Virus record (IMG/VR): IMGVR_UViG_3300036772_000156
Location: 1-39,153 of that record
Source of the DNA: a virus
Strand: one strand, 5' to 3'
Length of the DNA stretch: 39,153 nt
Part shown: positions 25,004 to 31,240 of the stretch, piece by piece
How positions within the stretch are numbered: position 1 is the stretch's first letter
Layout: the number at the start of each line of letters is the position of its first letter
Made by a program: the position numbers and the translations under genes
Notes under the pieces: model-generated
The model's database searches: none
Told to the model about the DNA's origin: nothing
What the model saw: the letters and a program-made list of their open reading frames with translations, nothing else

Positions 25004-25215
25004 GGCCGATAGCGGGAAATCAACGCGAGGATTGTCTCTGCATCTTCTTCCCGGACCAAGAAGCTAAACCGCAGCCGACGCAGGCCCGGCAGATCGGGCG
25101 CCGCGGCTACGTTCGCCACATAGAGCTCGCCAGGTAAGTTTTTGATCAGCGCTTCCAGCTTCGCGATTGTGCGGCCGCTGAGCGGCCTTATGTCGCCTGT
25201 TGGTTTGCCGGCCAT
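25000..25215 (-). CDS. Small hypothetical protein
   Basis: This 71-aa protein starts at ATG 25215 with an AAGGAA site upstream. A longer frame from 25263 is possible but lacks a ribosome site. It has a PLSGRTIAKLEALIKNLPG helix and beta-strands RRLRFSFLVREEDAETIL. Its stop overlaps the helicase stop tail-to-tail. It is the last gene of the leftward regulatory block. Confidence 0.6.
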   Translation of the reverse strand: MAGKPTGDIRPLSGRTIAKLEALIKNLPGELYVANVAAAPDLPGLRRLRFSFLVREEDAETILALISRYRP

Positions 25216-25226
25216 GATTGTTTCCT

Positions 25227-25556
25227 TCAAGGCTTGGGCTGGCCACCAAATTTCGCCAGCCACGCGGCATGATCCGCGGCACGCTTGGCCGCGCGTTCAT
25301 CCCACTCGCGGCGAAATGCTGCCCGGAAACGCTGATCGCGCACGCGGCGGATTATCGTGATCACCAAGCCGGCCGCGATCACTACGGCGCCGATTGCTGC
25401 AGTGATCCAGCCGCCCTGCCAGGCGAGGCCGATAATGACCGGCACGGCCAGCGCGGCCAGAATGAACGGCGCGAGTCGCACCAGCACGATTCCGCCGATT
25501 AGAATCGCGTAGATTGCTAGCCCGGTGCCGATAACGAAAAACGCGGTTGCGAACAT
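25227..25556 (-). CDS. Small membrane protein, three predicted TM segments
   Basis: This 109-aa protein has three hydrophobic spans, at about 5-26, 28-48 and 50-68, followed by a basic, charged C-terminal helix (RRVRDQRFRAAFRREWDERAAKRA). The charge pattern puts the tail in the cytoplasm. A GAAAGGTGA site precedes the start. It follows the HTH gene by about 36 bases. It could be a superinfection-exclusion, holin or signalling protein; no family is apparent. Confidence 0.65.
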   Translation of the reverse strand: MFATAFFVIGTGLAIYAILIGGIVLVRLAPFILAALAVPVIIGLAWQGGWITAAIGAVVIAAGLVITIIRRVRDQRFRAAFRREWDERAAKRAADHAAWLAKFGGQPKP

Positions 25557-25591
25557 GAGATTTCACCTTTCGGAAATTTTCTGACAAATGG

Positions 25592-25843
25592 TCAACGCTC
25601 GATTTGCTCGAGGGTAGGCGCGGGATTTTTTCGCACCCATTGGGCCAAGCCGGCCAGCCAATCGAGCATCGGCGCCGGCACGGTATAAAAGCCGTTTTCC
25701 CACCATCGTACAGTGCCTTCGGTGCAACCGAAGCGACGGGCAAGCTGATTGCGCGATAGGTCGAGCTCGGTACGGAGCTCGGCCAGGCGTTGCGCGTCGG
25801 CGCGATTGGCGCGCAGCTTCGCAGCCTTTGGTTTGTTGACCAT
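25592..25843 (-). CDS. Xre-type HTH regulator (putative operator-binding protein)
   Basis: This 83-aa protein has a central HTH at about 24-60 (LAELRTELDLSRNQLARRFG, CTEGTVRWWENG), the pattern of Xre/Cro-type repressors. A short C-terminal helix (PAPMLDWLAGLAQWV) could mediate dimer formation. The ATG at 25843 has AGGAA upstream. Its own promoter contains the TACGC-CTATA-GCGTA operator at 25866-25880, which makes autoregulation and control of the other operator sites likely. Binding is inferred, not shown. Confidence 0.75.
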   Translation of the reverse strand: MVNKPKAAKLRANRADAQRLAELRTELDLSRNQLARRFGCTEGTVRWWENGFYTVPAPMLDWLAGLAQWVRKNPAPTLEQIER

Positions 25844-25865
25844 GTTGGTTTCCTGTCATGAGGAT

Positions 25866-25880
25866 TACGCCTATAGCGTA
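25866..25880 (-). promoter_or_regulatory. Operator O1/promoter of the HTH gene
   Basis: TACGC-CTATA-GCGTA is a perfect 5+5 palindrome with a 5-base centre. On the minus strand it reads TACGCTATAGGCGTA, so GCTATA can act as a -10 element inside the operator, about 25 bases before the start codon at 25843. Repressor binding would block this promoter. Confidence 0.7.
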
Positions 25881-25931
25881 GGCGCGACGCGCGCGCCAGC
25901 CTGCGAAATGCTCGCAAGCTGGCGCGGCCGC

Positions 25932-26141
25932 TCAGTCGGGCACTCCAATGTTTTCGCGATGGAGTGTAGTCGCTTCGTGGCGTCGCAACGCCGCTAAGCC
26001 TGCCTTGGTATCGGTCCACAAGATGCCGGCTCGCGTGTACAGCGGCAGGTAAGTCTTGCGCATATCGGCAAGGTCGGTTGCGCGAACGTAGTGCGTGCCA
26101 CCATAAACGGATGGCACCCGCACAACGGGATGGCGCGTCAT
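25932..26141 (-). CDS. Small hypothetical protein
   Basis: This 69-aa protein begins MTRHPVVRVPSVYGGTHYVRATDLADM, then a helical region (GILWTDTKAGLAALRRHEATTL). Its ATG overlaps the stop of the upstream gene (ATGA). The next gene downstream (25592-25843) has its own promoter. No family recognised. Confidence 0.55.
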   Translation of the reverse strand: MTRHPVVRVPSVYGGTHYVRATDLADMRKTYLPLYTRAGILWTDTKAGLAALRRHEATTLHRENIGVPD

Positions 26142-26608
26142 GGCGCGTCCCCTTCCGGCTTGGCGACGAAAGCGCGGAGCGCCTCCGGCAATCCAACGTT
26201 AAGCGGGTCACTTTTCTGGCGGTTTGCGTCATACGCCAGCTTGGCCGCTACCCATCGGTTCATCAGCTCGCGCGAAGCCTCGGGCACGCCGTCGCCGTAG
26301 CGATCACGCCAGGCCGACGCTTCGGCGCCGTCGGTGTATTCGTTCAAGCCGGACCATTGCACGTGACCGGCTTCGTCCAGAAACATGCAGCCGGCAAAGC
26401 GCTGATACGTGCTTGCCTTCGGCTTGTTCCATATGCCGCCACGCTTCGGGTTTGTCGTTTGTGACATGAATCGCACCCCGTGCTTCGGATGCACGTCAAG
26501 CCAATAGCGAATCTGACAGCGCAGCCGAAAACCATAGGGATAATCTGCGACCAGATAGGCCGTTTCCGGTGAGATGTGGCCAGACAGAATCGTGATTTCG
26601 TTAGACAT
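26138..26608 (-). CDS. Hypothetical accessory protein
   Basis: This 156-aa protein begins MSNEITILSGHISPETAYLV and continues with beta-rich sequence (YPYGFRLRCQIRYWLDVHPKHG), a TTNPKRGGIWNKPKASTYQRFAG segment and a C-terminal helix. The conserved-looking NPKRGGIWNKPK part is seen in some phage accessory proteins of unknown function. A TGGAG site precedes the ATG. It is in the leftward block transcribed from the operator-controlled promoter at 27136-27150. Confidence 0.6.
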   Translation of the reverse strand: MSNEITILSGHISPETAYLVADYPYGFRLRCQIRYWLDVHPKHGVRFMSQTTNPKRGGIWNKPKASTYQRFAGCMFLDEAGHVQWSGLNEYTDGAEASAWRDRYGDGVPEASRELMNRWVAAKLAYDANRQKSDPLNVGLPEALRAFVAKPEGDAP

Positions 26609-26633
26609 AATCTACTCCATTTCTGACAGGGGT

Positions 26634-27110
26634 TCAGGCCGCAACCGCGAGCGGCGTAGCGTCATTGGCCAGAGCGTCGGCAATTTGCCGCGCCATGATT
26701 TCGTTGCGGTTAAGAAAAGCCGGTAATTCCATCGGGTGCAGCGACACCCGGTTGCCGTAGCAATCTGTGACCACGATATCCGCGGTCACCCGCGCGGATG
26801 CCGGCTCGGCGTACTGCGGACCGGCCGGCAGCATGCCGTTGGGCCAGAATTGCGCGGCCGGCAACCGCACATCGCGCGGCGTCTTGCTCACGCGGCCGAA
26901 TACTTTGCACGCTACCCATGCCGCCGGCAGTCTGGCGTGCACGTAGGCGCCAGGCTGGATTGACCAGCGATCACCATGGATGTTGCACGCGGCCAGCTTG
27001 GCCGCGCGATGGGCTGGCATCCACTCTGTCCAGCTCTTGAACGTTGGCGCCTTGGGCGCCGATTTCCGCGCCCGTATCGGCTGGCCGCAGCATTCGCAAA
27101 TGGTTGTCAT
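26634..27110 (-). CDS. Hypothetical accessory protein with Cys cluster
   Basis: This 158-aa protein starts at ATG 27110, with AAGGAA upstream; a longer frame from 27131 is possible but the ribosome site favours 27110. It starts MTTICECCGQPIR (Cys at 5, 7 and 8), a possible metal site. The rest alternates strands and loops (WVACKVFGRVSKTPRDVRLP, PQYAEPASARVTADIVV) and ends in a helix. First gene after the operator cluster at 27136-27207. Function unknown. Confidence 0.6.
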   Translation of the reverse strand: MTTICECCGQPIRARKSAPKAPTFKSWTEWMPAHRAAKLAACNIHGDRWSIQPGAYVHARLPAAWVACKVFGRVSKTPRDVRLPAAQFWPNGMLPAGPQYAEPASARVTADIVVTDCYGNRVSLHPMELPAFLNRNEIMARQIADALANDATPLAVAA

Positions 27111-27135
27111 GTCGTGGTTTCCTTGTTTCAACGCC

Positions 27136-27207
27136 TACGTATATAGCGTAAGTGTGGAATAAAGCGCCTACGCAAATAACGTATGTCTAGCATACGCTAT
27201 TTGCGTA
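27136..27207 (-). promoter_or_regulatory. Operator cluster O2-O4 and leftward promoter
   Basis: Three palindromes: 27136-27150 (TACGT-ATATA-GCGTA), 27169-27183 (TACGC-AAATA-ACGTA) and 27193-27207 (TACGC-TATTT-GCGTA). Start-to-start spacing is 33 and 24 bases. On the minus strand the first reads TACGCTATATACGTA, giving a -10-like TATAT 27-40 bases before the gene at 27110. CTAGACA lies between the two upstream sites, as in the second cluster. Confidence 0.75.
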
Positions 27208-27220
27208 GCAGCGCTCGAGC

Positions 27221-27832
27221 TCACCCGTTGCGCGCGTTGCGGCCGGCAACCGTGATCGCGCCAGCCTTATTGAGTAGACCGCGTGCGATCAAACCGGACT
27301 TGGCGCCGTCCCACTGCTCACGCGACGGCACAAAGTCCAGATACGCCAAACCGCCGTAACCGTAGCGCAGTTGAGTGCGCATATCGGACTGCAGTTGCGC
27401 GCAACGATCCTGGCCGTTGTATGAGCTCTTGCGGCCGGCGGTATATTCCAACACGGCACGCTCGAGCGGTGCGAGCTCGGCCTTGCTCGGCAGCATCGGC
27501 GCGGCATCGGTGGGATGCACGTAGATACGCAAGCCCATATCCTTCCCGCAGAAATGCGAGTGTTCCACAACGGCAATGCCTGGCCGCAGGGTAACCGTGC
27601 GATCCTGCCGGCCGCGGTCCCATGGCGCGGTATCCTGGCCAGGAAACGGCACGTCAAAACCGTCGGCCATGCGGCGCGCCACAAATACATCGCGTGAGCC
27701 GCCATCCCATAACCCTGCGTTAGATGGGATGTGAACGGTTTCCGCCACGATGACGCGGAACATATTGCCACGGTAACCACCGATCAGACTCTGAGGCACC
27801 TGATCGCGGGTGAGGTGAATTGCGGTTTGCAC
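27221..27832 (-). CDS. Hypothetical accessory protein
   Basis: This 203-aa protein starts at GTG 27832, with AGGAA 9 bases upstream. It is a mix of strands and helices with no known motif. Recognisable segments are GNMFRVIVAETVHIPS, an FCGKDMGLRIYVHP segment and a terminal region KSGLIARGLLNKAGAITVAG. It is transcribed leftward from an operator-controlled promoter at 27879-27893. It is the first gene of the leftward arm. Confidence 0.6.
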   Translation of the reverse strand: MQTAIHLTRDQVPQSLIGGYRGNMFRVIVAETVHIPSNAGLWDGGSRDVFVARRMADGFDVPFPGQDTAPWDRGRQDRTVTLRPGIAVVEHSHFCGKDMGLRIYVHPTDAAPMLPSKAELAPLERAVLEYTAGRKSSYNGQDRCAQLQSDMRTQLRYGYGGLAYLDFVPSREQWDGAKSGLIARGLLNKAGAITVAGRNARNG

Positions 27833-27878
27833 TTGGTGATTTCCTACTCGGTTTGTGCAGCGCCATCGCTGCTACGCC

Positions 27879-27981
27879 TACGCATATAGCGTAAGCGCCC
27901 GAGTATTACCTACGCGAAAAGCGTAACCTAGACATACGGAAATCGCGTATCTATCGGCCGGTCGGTTACGCTATATACGTA
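27879..27981. promoter_or_regulatory. Divergent operator cluster O5-O8 with two promoters
   Basis: Four palindromes: 27879-27893 (TACGC-ATATA-GCGTA), 27911-27925 (TACGC-GAAAA-GCGTA), 27935-27949 (TACGG-AAATC-GCGTA) and 27967-27981 (TACGC-TATAT-ACGTA). Spacing is 32, 24, 32 bases, symmetrical about the middle. The outer two carry TATA-like -10 elements, one facing left toward 27832 and one facing right toward 28012. The inner two lie between the divergent promoters. Confidence 0.75.
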
Positions 27982-28011
27982 GGCGTTGAAACAACCGATG
28001 GAGTAAGTCAG

Positions 28012-28152
28012 ATGATCGATCGTTCCGCAGTATCGCAGGCCTTGGCAAAGGCAATTGCCTACAAGAATTGCGGCAAGTCCCGCGAAGCCGAAGCGTGGGC
28101 GCGGCGCCTGGTCGAGCTGCTCGAGCTCGCGAATATCCTGGCAGCGGAGTGA
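28012..28152 (+). CDS. Very small helical protein
   Basis: This 46-aa protein has a GGAG site 8 bases upstream and is the first gene of the rightward arm. It is almost entirely helical (SQALAKAIAYKNCGKS, then EAEAWARRLVELLELANIL). It could be a small regulator or peptide signal; no family is recognised. It is too short for reliable function calls. Confidence 0.5.
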   Translation: MIDRSAVSQALAKAIAYKNCGKSREAEAWARRLVELLELANILAAE

Positions 28153-28157
28153 AGCGA

Positions 28158-28349
28158 ATGACCATGATCGCAGATTACAACGGCCACCTCATGATCCCGG
28201 CGGGCACGCTGGTGACCGTCAAAACCACCAATGGTGGCGAAAGCATGCCGCGGCCACTCGCGCGCAACCATTATCCGACCTATGACGTGGTGTTTGATCA
28301 CTTCACCATCCCTGGATACCGCGTCGTATCTGTGACGGTTGCGGAGTGA
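28158..28349 (+). CDS. Small hypothetical protein
   Basis: This 63-aa protein has a beta-rich sequence (HLMIPAGTLVTVKTTNG, TYDVVFDHFTIPGYRVVSVTV) reminiscent of a small SH3- or OB-like barrel. It lies 5 bases after the previous stop. No function known. Confidence 0.55.
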   Translation: MTMIADYNGHLMIPAGTLVTVKTTNGGESMPRPLARNHYPTYDVVFDHFTIPGYRVVSVTVAE

Positions 28350-28354
28350 CCGCC

Positions 28355-28702
28355 ATGCAGCCGAATCAGACCACCGAAGCGTACGCGATGCGCGACGCGA
28401 TGGCGCCAGTGCCCGCTGGCAAGGTGCGACTGTGCGAGTATGCCGATTGCGACGCGCGGTTGCTCGGTGTCGTGACCATGCTGGCACGTGGTGAGGCGGT
28501 TAATTGCCACGGCATCCGCAAGCCGATGCAGCTTGATCACGTCACCCGCGGCTATCAGATCGCGGGATCATGCTTGCGTTGGCAGGATCGTGAGGTATGG
28601 CGCGTGCGGGTTTGGCAGAACGATGGCACCACGCACGGCCAGGCGTTCAAGACTGAGCTCGAGGCGCGCGCCTTGTTCGATCGGTGGGCGGGAGTCGCGT
28701 GA
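28355..28702 (+). CDS. Hypothetical protein
   Basis: This 115-aa protein starts at ATG 28355, with GGAG 9 bases upstream; GTG 28346 is also in frame but too close. It has a C-x4-C pair (CEYADC) near residue 27-32 and then beta-strand sequence (VTRGYQIAGSC, REVWRVRVWQ). Its stop overlaps the next ATG. Function unknown. Confidence 0.55.
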   Translation: MQPNQTTEAYAMRDAMAPVPAGKVRLCEYADCDARLLGVVTMLARGEAVNCHGIRKPMQLDHVTRGYQIAGSCLRWQDREVWRVRVWQNDGTTHGQAFKTELEARALFDRWAGVA

Positions 28703-28944
28703 TGTATTACACAATCTCCCGCGCCGATGGCGCAGTCGTGTCGCCAAAGCGCTTTCGTTCCGTCCGTAGGGCATTGTGGCACGCTCGAGGATTCGCGCGC
28801 GCCGATGGCGGCACGTTCACTGTGAGCGAATTCCCGGGCGCCCGGCAGACCGGCCGGCCGGTGATGTGCATCCGCTTTGATCTGGAAACCGACTGGCGCG
28901 GCACGCCACTGGATTTCTGGAAAGACGGCACGCCGATTCTCTGA
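28702..28944 (+). CDS. Small hypothetical protein
   Basis: This 80-aa protein starts at ATG 28702, overlapping the previous stop; GGGAG is upstream. Short strands and a basic helix (RRALWHARGFARADGGTFTVSEF) are visible. Last gene of the rightward arm before the 545-bp gene-free region. No family recognised. Confidence 0.55.
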   Translation: MYYTISRADGAVVSPKRFRSVRRALWHARGFARADGGTFTVSEFPGARQTGRPVMCIRFDLETDWRGTPLDFWKDGTPIL

Positions 28945-28978
28945 TCGCTGGCGCGGGTGACCGTTCGGCGCTACTCTT

Positions 28979-29022
28979 GCCGCCTCACCCCGCGCCCATG
29001 GATCGCGATGGGGTGAGGCGGC
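28979..29022. repeat. 13-bp perfect inverted repeat
   Basis: GCCGCCTCACCCC (28979-28991) and GGGGTGAGGCGGC (29010-29022) flank an 18-base loop. The GCCGCCTCACC core recurs at 29287-29297 (inverted) and 29424-29434. The 3' side lacks a T-run, so a simple terminator is not favoured. Confidence 0.7.
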
Positions 29023-29067
29023 TACTCGTTGCAGGGAGCGGTGTAACGCAACTGCAATGGTCCGTTA

Positions 29068-29099
29068 GGCGCTTGAAATGCCGTCACTATTCAAGCGCC
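29068..29099. repeat. 10-bp perfect inverted repeat
   Basis: GGCGCTTGAA (29068-29077) and TTCAAGCGCC (29090-29099) flank a 12-base loop. It is the second hairpin in the series. Confidence 0.65.
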
Positions 29100-29103
29100 C
29101 GTT

Positions 29104-29132
29104 GCTGTTACGGTTGCATCTTGTGTAACAGC
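29104..29132. repeat. 8-bp perfect inverted repeat
   Basis: GCTGTTAC (29104-29111) and GTAACAGC (29125-29132) flank a 13-base loop. GTGTAAC also occurs directly at 29041 and 29123. Confidence 0.55.
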
Positions 29133-29162
29133 CCAGATATCCCTACACGTGAATCGCCCGAC

Positions 29163-29275
29163 TCGCGCGCTAGTATATTTGTTTGTAACCGACAAACCTG
29201 TAAATATTCAGAATAAGATATATCATTTAGATATAGATATAGATAATAATATCAATAGCTTAACGTTCGTTGCAA
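29163..29275. other. AT-rich segment, possible unwinding element
   Basis: This stretch is far richer in A and T than any other part of the genome. It contains a GTTTGT/ACAAAC hairpin (29181-29186/29192-29197) and three tandem TAGATA units at 29228-29245. It resembles a DNA unwinding element of an origin but no DnaA box is present in it. Confidence 0.5.
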
Positions 29276-29286
29276 AAAGCACGCAT

Positions 29287-29434
29287 GGTGAGGCGGCATA
29301 GTTCTTCCCGCGTGGGTTGTAACTGGCGATATCAACGGGTTAGCTCGCTCGAGCACATTAAAAACTGGTAATATTTGGCTCTAACCCACCCCGAAATTGT
29401 GCGGCTGTAGCGGCGCAGATTTGGCCGCCTCACC
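29287..29434. repeat. Outer pair of GGTGAGGCGGC inverted repeats
   Basis: GGTGAGGCGGC (29287-29297) and GCCGCCTCACC (29424-29434) are inverted copies of the 28979/29012 motif and enclose a 126-base segment. That segment contains GGGTTAG (29337-29343) and CTAACCC (29381-29387). This makes four copies of the 11-mer in the gene-free region. Confidence 0.6.
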
Positions 29435-29489
29435 AGCCTCATTCGCCTCACTGTTTTTGCCGCCCACGTTCGCCTAGCCTCGCAGCGCT

Positions 29490-30095
29490 ATGAGCGAAAG
29501 CACGGAAAACAGTAGCAAACCGCAACTCACGCCAAAGGGTGCCGCAGCCCAAGGCGCAGCACGCGCACCCGTTGGCCAGCAAGTGACGCTAACCTTCGCA
29601 CAAACCACCGAGCCGCAATTTGCCGTGGTTGACGCCATGCCGCGGCGCCGACACGAACGCGGCTCGTTGCGCTCGGATGCCAGGCGCACCGCGGAATATC
29701 TGGCATCGCGCGGGCCGACTCCGGTCGAGGCGCTGCACGATGTGGCGCGCATGCGTTGGAGAGACGCGATCAAGCAGATTTCCAAGCATGCCAAGTGCAG
29801 CGAGCTCGAGGCGATGAAGATGTGGCGCGACTGCAACCTCGCCATCCTGCCGTATGCGGCCGCGCGGTTTGACACCATCGAACTCGGTGCCGCGATGGGC
29901 GGCCAGGGTGGGCTGGCGATGTCGCATTTCCTGGCCGCCAGCATGATCGCGGACCGCGCGCTGACCGGCGCCACGCACCCGTCAACAGATAGTCAGTCTG
30001 TTGACAGCTCTGAAAGCCGCGGATTACCGTTGTTTATCGAGGCGGGGAAAGACGGTGCCCAAGCGCCGGCCTTGCCGCCGAAGCCGGAGGACTAG
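29490..30095 (+). CDS. Putative terminase small subunit
   Basis: This 201-aa protein would recognise phage DNA and start packaging. After a disordered Ser/Pro/Gln N-terminus, residues about 66-125 read TPVEALHDVARMRWRDAIKQ, an AMKMWRDCNLAIL helix and PYAAARFDTIEL. That resembles the TP-x-E...PY-x-x-x-R-x-x-x-IEL pattern of alphaproteobacterial phage TerS proteins. It precedes TerL with two genes between. A perfect 9-bp palindrome near its 3' end (29981-30005) could be a packaging signal. The assignment is moderate. Confidence 0.55.
   Translation: MSESTENSSKPQLTPKGAAAQGAARAPVGQQVTLTFAQTTEPQFAVVDAMPRRRHERGSLRSDARRTAEYLASRGPTPVEALHDVARMRWRDAIKQISKHAKCSELEAMKMWRDCNLAILPYAAARFDTIELGAAMGGQGGLAMSHFLAASMIADRALTGATHPSTDSQSVDSSESRGLPLFIEAGKDGAQAPALPPKPED
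29981..30005. repeat. GTCAACAGA/TCTGTTGAC palindrome inside TerS-candidate gene
   Basis: GTCAACAGA (29981-29989), spacer TAGTCAG, TCTGTTGAC (29997-30005). The same 9-mer occurs near the integrase start (20944-20952) and before the capsid-gene leader (38952-38960). Inside terS it could be a pac-like site or an operator. Confidence 0.55.
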
Positions 30096-30122
30096 CCCAC
30101 ACCACGAGACAGGGGACGGAAC

Positions 30123-30992
30123 GTGAGCGGTGTCGTGTCCGGTGAGTCTCAGATGTCTCAAAAAGATTGCGGGGTCGGTCGCGACGCAGCCCAGGCGGGC
30201 GCCTCGAGGCCCCCCCCGGTGGCGATGGGACCCGACCCCGTCACCGGCGCTGTGCCCCACTGCAACCGCCTGTGGCCGTTGGCCAAATTGCTGCCGGCGC
30301 TCCCTGAGGGGGGCGCACCACCGGGCGCTGGGGACAAGGGATGCTTTCGCCCGGGGTGCCAGGGGCAGGTCAAGCACGCCGGGCGCAAATACTGCTCGGT
30401 GCTGTGCGCCGCGATGATGCGGCGGCGCGAGACCGGGCGCTGCCAGGTGTGCGGCGCCCCGCTCAACACCGGTGCCAGCGCGTGCTCGCGCGCCTGCGGC
30501 TATGTGCTGCGTTCCGGCAAGCTGCTCGGTCGCGAGGTGGTACATTCCAGCCACGTCCGCGACGGCATGCGCGAGCGCTGGGAGGACGGCATGGCGGTCA
30601 GCGAGATCGCCCGCCAGCTCGGCATTTCCAAGAATTCGGTGGTCAGCCTGCGCCGCCGCATGCGGCTCAAGATGCGCGGCTCACCGATCATCCGCGACGC
30701 GGCAAGCGACGGCAGTCCGAAAAAAACCGCGGCGCCGAAGCGACCGGCTGGGAGCCGCCCCCGGCCGGCCGTGGCGCAACCGCCGGCGGCGCCGCTGGCG
30801 CCGATCCGGAAAAAGCCGAATCTGCGCGCCGGCCAAATGCCGGTCACGCTGCGGCCGGCGATGAAAGTCTGGGACGGGCAGCTCGATCGGGTGCGGGTGC
30901 CGGTCAAGGCCGGCGTGCCCGGCTGCTACTGCTCGGCGCACCCAGAAATCCGCTGGCATCCGCTGACCCAGCGCTGCCGGGCGGCGGCATGA
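30123..30992 (+). CDS. Zinc-finger plus HTH protein
   Basis: This 289-aa protein starts at GTG 30123; later in-frame ATGs at 30153 and 30225 are possible starts. Two Cys4 clusters lie at about 74-95 (C-x4-C-x11-C-x3-C) and 107-125 (C-x2-C-x10-C-x3-C). An HTH at about 152-182 (RWEDGMAVSEIARQLGISKNSVVSLRRR) resembles GcrA/Xre-type helices. The C-terminus is basic and Pro-rich. An eight-C run at 30210-30217 lies in the N-terminal part. The protein may control the late genes or assist packaging. Confidence 0.65.
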   Translation: MSGVVSGESQMSQKDCGVGRDAAQAGASRPPPVAMGPDPVTGAVPHCNRLWPLAKLLPALPEGGAPPGAGDKGCFRPGCQGQVKHAGRKYCSVLCAAMMRRRETGRCQVCGAPLNTGASACSRACGYVLRSGKLLGREVVHSSHVRDGMRERWEDGMAVSEIARQLGISKNSVVSLRRRMRLKMRGSPIIRDAASDGSPKKTAAPKRPAGSRPRPAVAQPPAAPLAPIRKKPNLRAGQMPVTLRPAMKVWDGQLDRVRVPVKAGVPGCYCSAHPEIRWHPLTQRCRAAA

Positions 30993-31240
30993 TGGCGTCG
31001 CTGCTGGATGATGATGTCAGCAGATGGGAAGGCGGCGCCCCGGCGTCGGCTGGACTGCTCGCATCCGGAGCGCCCCCAAACATACTCGGGCCTGAGTATG
31101 ACAATCTGCCGGAGGAGAGGCATGGGCCTCTCGACTGGTTGTTCAACCCGCAGCCGTCTTATGTGCCGCCCGATGCAGTGGATAAGGCGCTGAACGATTA
31201 CGCCATCGAATACATGAGACGACACGGTGGCAGTCGATGA
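30989..31240 (+). CDS. Small MxxLLDD-type protein
   Basis: This 83-aa protein starts MMASLLDDD at ATG 30989, overlapping the previous stop. It shares the short N-terminal MAxLLDD signature with products at 9207 and 17242. The rest is acidic with a WLFNPQPSYVPPDAVDKAL segment and a C-terminal helix. Its stop lies within the TerL start. Probably a small virion or packaging accessory protein. Confidence 0.6.
   Translation: MMASLLDDDVSRWEGGAPASAGLLASGAPPNILGPEYDNLPEERHGPLDWLFNPQPSYVPPDAVDKALNDYAIEYMRRHGGSR

Larger units (their letters stand above)
28945..29489. other. Gene-free region with inverted repeats and AT-rich core
   Basis: This 545-bp segment contains no convincing gene. It has four successive perfect inverted repeats (28979-29022, 29068-29099, 29104-29132, 29181-29197), an AT-rich core at about 29163-29275 with three tandem TAGATA units (29228-29245), and an 11-base motif, GCCGCCTCACC, in four copies. 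It lies directly before the TerS candidate gene. A replication origin, packaging-linked site or structured RNA are possible; none can be proven here. Confidence 0.6.

Noticed and set aside
28945-29489. CRISPR array or tRNA in the repeat-rich region
   Set aside because: The repeats are inverted, few and unevenly spaced, and no cloverleaf or conserved tRNA arm is visible.
30210-30217. Frameshift at the C8 run in the Zn/HTH gene
   Set aside because: The frame is open on both sides and the Cys clusters follow in frame, so no shift is needed.
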